Source: JALVCQ01 sp964452325 (GTDB lineage Bacteria; Bacteroidota; Bacteroidia; JAADEI01; JALVCQ01). Taken from it: a DNA stretch of 9,308 bases. The notes under the pieces were generated by a model, which saw only the letters and a program-made list of their open reading frames with translations, did not search any database and was not told the origin of the DNA. The stretch covers positions 1 to 9,308 of the forward strand of contig CAYVLB010000078.1 of the NCBI GenBank assembly GCA_964452325.1, written 5' to 3'. The translations under genes were made by a program, and so were the position numbers. Below, piece by piece: positions 6,637 to 9,308 of the stretch (positions are counted from its first letter, which is position 1; each line of letters starts with the position of its first letter).

Positions 6637-7290
6637 TTATTTGATCCATCGGTTGGCTGCATCAATGTATGCCAAGACTTCTTCATCACTTACTTGGGGA
6701 AAGTCCACATACCACAGGCCAACGGCATGAAACTTGTCCGGTTGTTCAAGGCATAATAGTCTATCGACGTATCCTTCCATCATCTCAAACGATCCCGGTG
6801 CACATACAGGCACGGCCAGAATGGTATGTTTTGCCCCCATCCGACGTACTGACTCTACTGCAGCTTGGGCAGTAATCCCAGTAGCCAACCCGTCGTCCAC
6901 GACAACTACCGTTACTCCTTGAAGATTTGGCAAGGGACGGTTGCCACGATATACATGCTCCCGTCGGGTTAACTCCAAGGCTTCCTTTTGTCGAAGGCGC
7001 TCTAATTCGGTAGGGGAAAGATTGAGGGCATTCACCAGGGACTCGTTCCATAAAGTAACTCCTCCCTGACTGATTGCTCCAATACCTAACTCCGGATTAT
7101 TAGGGGCTCCGATTTTACGGGCTACTATGGCATCCAACGGGGCTTTCAGCGCCTTAGCTACTCCATAGGCAACAACTACTCCTCCCCTCGGAATACCCAT
7201 CACCCAAACTGGCTGTTCCAATGCATATTGTTGGAGGGTTGCCCCCAACAATTCACCGGCTTCCAGCCGATTACGGAACCGCCGCTGCAT
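6637..7290 (-). CDS. Stand-alone phosphoribosyltransferase-family protein
   Basis: The 217-residue product belongs to the type I phosphoribosyltransferase fold. The PRPP-binding loop is VVVVDDGLATGIT (128-140), with the two adjacent acidic residues typical of the family. Near the N-terminus are GIPRGGVVVAYGVA (32-45) and ARKIGAPNNPELGIGA (57-72). These are signatures of a widespread group annotated only as 'phosphoribosyltransferase', sometimes found fused to a dienelactone-hydrolase-like domain, whose substrate is not established. There is no fusion here and no signal peptide, so it is probably cytoplasmic. It is the second gene of a minus-strand pair, starting 12 bases after the stop of the lipoprotein gene. 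Its own stop is 6 bases from the stop of the convergent plus-strand gene. The family assignment is firm, but the reaction is not. Confidence 0.93.
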   Translation of the reverse strand: MQRRFRNRLEAGELLGATLQQYALEQPVWVMGIPRGGVVVAYGVAKALKAPLDAIVARKIGAPNNPELGIGAISQGGVTLWNESLVNALNLSPTELERLRQKEALELTRREHVYRGNRPLPNLQGVTVVVVDDGLATGITAQAAVESVRRMGAKHTILAVPVCAPGSFEMMEGYVDRLLCLEQPDKFHAVGLWYVDFPQVSDEEVLAYIDAANRWIK

Positions 7291-7302
7291 CTCATTAGTT
7301 GA

Positions 7303-7752
7303 TTATCTACTCAATGACCATTCTTCCACCCACTTGTAAACCGCATTGTTTCGATAGTACAGCGTATCAATACGTTCCCATCGAAGTTCATTGCCAGACC
7401 ACTCCAAGATAGTGCATTTGGCAGGTGCCATACCAAAGGCTTTCGTCCAGCGTCCGGCATCAATTAGCAACATCGTTTGGTTTTCTTCTTTGGTGGTATT
7501 CCATTCAAATGATTCCACTTTTTCCCCCATATAGTTGATGCTCAAGTCATAACTACCCTTACCGCCTTTTGCAAACGTAATAGTCCCGGTTACTGTAGGA
7601 CGATTGATATCACTAAACTGGTCATTCACATAAAGTTTTCGCTCAATTTTGTTCAGTGTCCAAGTCCCACGCAACGTACGTTCCAACTTAGTTCCACAAC
7701 CGACCATAAGCAAAAGCAAAGAAAGACCCATCGGTACTGCAAATTGTCGCAT
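7303..7752 (-). CDS. Lipocalin-like small lipoprotein
   Basis: From the ATG at 7752 the product has 149 residues. It begins with a lipoprotein signal (MRQFAVPMGLSLLLLMVGC, lipid-attachment Cys19), so it is probably anchored to a periplasmic or outer membrane. The mature part is a short beta-rich domain that opens with LRGTWTLNKIER (GTW at 29-31). This is the start seen in many Bacteroidota 'lipocalin-like' lipoproteins. Alternating strands then follow (TGTITFAKGGKGSYDLSINY; QTMLLIDAG; LRWERID). The ligand is unknown. An upstream TTG at 7776 in the same frame lies inside the putative promoter -7 element, and choosing it would place a polar leader before the signal, so I prefer 7752. It leads the transcription unit with the phosphoribosyltransferase gene. 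Confidence 0.85.
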   Translation of the reverse strand: MRQFAVPMGLSLLLLMVGCGTKLERTLRGTWTLNKIERKLYVNDQFSDINRPTVTGTITFAKGGKGSYDLSINYMGEKVESFEWNTTKEENQTMLLIDAGRWTKAFGMAPAKCTILEWSGNELRWERIDTLYYRNNAVYKWVEEWSLSR

Positions 7753-7773
7753 AAGAAGTAGACATGTTTTATA

Positions 7774-7805
7774 CAAAAATAAAACAATTTAGCTGAACCC
7801 ACCAA
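7774..7805 (-). promoter_or_regulatory. Putative Bacteroidota-type promoter for the lipoprotein-phosphoribosyltransferase unit
   Basis: On the minus strand TATTTTTG (7781 down to 7774) matches the Bacteroidota -7 consensus TAnnTTTG exactly. A TTG at 7805-7803 lies 21 bases upstream, within the usual spacing for the -33 element. The expected transcription start, near 7768, leaves a leader of roughly 15 bases before the ATG at 7752. This supports the shorter start of the lipoprotein gene. No experimental support is available, and a short consensus can occur by chance. Confidence 0.55.
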
Positions 7806-7897
7806 CGCGTCCCCCACAAATTCCTATTATCAGTATCACTTCCTATGAAATACGTGAAACATTCCAAATTTGCATCATTCAAACTTTGCATCTGTCG

Positions 7898-9308
7898 ATG
7901 TCCCTTCACGTAACCTATTATTTCTCCTGGCCTGCACCCCAAACGCACCTTCTTCATGTGGATGCTGATATTAGCAACGTCGAAGGCCAGTTTTTGGACT
8001 TTCAACTTCCTGCCTGGCGACCCGGTCGGTATGAATTGGGGCGATTCGAGCGCCATCTCAAATACGTTCGATTCGTTGATGAACATGGCAACGAAATCCA
8101 ATATGAAAAAATCAGTCGCAATTGTTGGCGGGTATTTCCAGAAGGGCGTCCCCGCTTTCGCATTCAATATGCGTATTATGCTGCCGAGCTCAACGCAGGT
8201 GCGACCTATATCGATGACCAAATGGTCTTGATCAATTTCGTGAATTGTTGTTTATACCCGACCAATACGGACGCTCAATTCACCGTTCGTCTAAATGGTG
8301 CCGAAGGGCTCCGTGTAGCAACCCCCTTGCCCCCTACTGCTCGCCCTTTTGAATACACTGCGCGCAACTATGATCACCTCTTTGATAACTTCCTCATTGC
8401 TTCCTCCACCCTCCATCATCATTCATTCTACCATCGGGGGCTGGAAGTACACTTATGGATGCAGGGTCCCGTAAATCCAGCATATTATCAAATCGAAGCA
8501 GACTTTTCCCGTTTTATGGATGAAGCGTTGGCAATCTTCGGGTCGTATCCAGTCCAGCAGTATCATTTTCTTTATATTTTCCCGACCTATCGCAAATATC
8601 ATGGAGTCGAACATCAGGAAGGAACCGTCATTGTGCTGGGACCTCCCCACCAAATTTTTCAGCGACGAATTGGTGATCGTTTCTACACCTACAAGCAGTT
8701 ATTAGGAATTAGTGCCCATGAATTTTTTCATTTGTGGAATGTGAAAGCCATTCGCCCCAAGGAGCTTTATCCCATTGATTATTCCAAAGAAAATTACAGC
8801 CGATTGGGATTTTTCCTGGAGGGTGTTACTACTTATTATGGTGAACTGTTGCTCTTGCGGAGTGGTTTGCTTACCTTTCCAAGCTGGGCAAAAGATCTGT
8901 CGCGAATTCTCAATACGTTTTTCGCCAACTATGGGCGCTTCAACAAAACGTTAGCGGAGTCGTCCTTTGACCTTTGGGTCAACGGCTATCAGCGGCATAT
9001 TCCCCATCATGCCACATCTATCTACACCCATGGGGCATTGGTAGCTTTTCTGATCGATATTCGTCTACGTCAGGCCAGTGATGGGAAATATTCATTGGAT
9101 ACCCTCATGCGTCATCTATATGAACGTTATGCCCAACGCGGGCAAGGCTTCCCACTTGAAGCCCTGGAATCGTATTTACAAAGTTACGGGGGAGCAAGTG
9201 CCGTTAACATCCTTCATGACTATGTATTTGGAATGCGAGATATTGAGCCGGCATTGGCCGATGCTTTCAAGGCAATTGGCGTCATTCTCAAAAAAGAAGG
9301 CCTGACCA
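7898..9308 (+). CDS. M61-family (glycyl aminopeptidase type) metallopeptidase, 3' end outside window
   Basis: The frame is open from ATG 7898 to the right edge (470 full codons). The protein resembles M61 peptidases, zinc enzymes with an N-terminal beta-domain, a thermolysin-like catalytic domain and usually a C-terminal PDZ domain. The start VTYYFSWPAPQTHLLHVDADI fits the family N-terminus. QLPAWRPGRYELGRFERH (about 46-63) is the conserved beta-domain region, and HGVEHQEG (about 235-242) matches the family's G-x-EH segment. The zinc site is HEFFH (His274, Glu275, His278), followed by LWNVKAIRP, and the third ligand is Glu308 in FLEGVTTYYGE. All catalytic residues are intact. No signal peptide is seen, so it is probably cytoplasmic. 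The expected PDZ domain and C-terminus lie beyond 9308. The gene diverges from the lipoprotein unit. In-frame stop TAG at 7790-7792 limits any further upstream start. Confidence 0.93.
   Translation, partial: MSLHVTYYFSWPAPQTHLLHVDADISNVEGQFLDFQLPAWRPGRYELGRFERHLKYVRFVDEHGNEIQYEKISRNCWRVFPEGRPRFRIQYAYYAAELNAGATYIDDQMVLINFVNCCLYPTNTDAQFTVRLNGAEGLRVATPLPPTARPFEYTARNYDHLFDNFLIASSTLHHHSFYHRGLEVHLWMQGPVNPAYYQIEADFSRFMDEALAIFGSYPVQQYHFLYIFPTYRKYHGVEHQEGTVIVLGPPHQIFQRRIGDRFYTYKQLLGISAHEFFHLWNVKAIRPKELYPIDYSKENYSRLGFFLEGVTTYYGELLLLRSGLLTFPSWAKDLSRILNTFFANYGRFNKTLAESSFDLWVNGYQRHIPHHATSIYTHGALVAFLIDIRLRQASDGKYSLDTLMRHLYERYAQRGQGFPLEALESYLQSYGGASAVNILHDYVFGMRDIEPALADAFKAIGVILKKEGLT

Noticed and set aside
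6616..6655. Short inverted GGAT/ATCC at the convergent gene ends as a terminator
   Set aside because: The stem is only four base pairs with a long loop and no T tract, so it cannot be supported as a terminator.
7865..7888. Possible promoter elements for the M61 gene (CAAATTTG, AAACTTTG)
   Set aside because: Both miss the T of TAnnTTTG and have no TTG at the right distance. One would leave almost no leader. They are too weak to annotate.
7769..8221. Minus-strand open frame of 150 codons across the M61 gene start and intergenic gap
   Set aside because: It lies antisense to the well-supported M61 N-terminus, has no recognisable family features, and would cover the putative promoter region. It is a shadow frame.

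Overview
The window looks like ordinary chromosomal DNA of a Bacteroidota bacterium with moderate GC content. Four things suggest this: the gene family versions present (a Cys-type CcmE, a long CcmF of 800 residues, an M61 peptidase, a lipocalin-like lipoprotein), the near absence of Shine-Dalgarno sequences, a TAnnTTTG-type promoter in the one divergent intergenic gap, and tightly packed genes. I see no mobile element, CRISPR array, tRNA or rRNA. The assignment to Bacteroidota is inference from gene content.

From 1 to 6630 there is one dense plus-strand run of nine genes with gaps of 23 bases or less and several ATGA-type overlaps. The first five are a cytochrome c maturation (System I) cluster: ccmB (5' end outside the window), ccmC, a 49-codon ccmD-like gene, ccmE and ccmF. 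CcmB, CcmC and CcmD handle loading and release of heme on the periplasmic chaperone CcmE, and CcmF passes the heme to apocytochromes. CcmE carries CPSKY (CxxxY) instead of the classical His motif. No ccmG, ccmH or ccmI follows ccmF. Next come a lipoprotein with two LEA14/WHy-like domains, a YfcE-like metallophosphoesterase, the tRNA (guanine37-N1)-methyltransferase gene trmD, and a small Gly/Ser/Asn-rich protein weakly resembling DUF937. trmD sits here without its frequent partners rpsP, rimM and rplS.

From 6637 to 7752 a two-gene minus-strand unit converges on the first run, with only 6 bases between the stops. It encodes a small lipocalin-like lipoprotein followed by a stand-alone phosphoribosyltransferase. 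The 145-base gap at 7753-7897 separates it from a divergent plus-strand gene for an M61 (glycyl aminopeptidase type) metallopeptidase, which runs off the right edge before its expected PDZ domain.

I found no clear undescribed system. The points most worth a second look are the Cys-type CcmE with no nearby ccmH, the small ccmD, the operon linking heme delivery to trmD, and the two uncharacterised proteins in the same operon.
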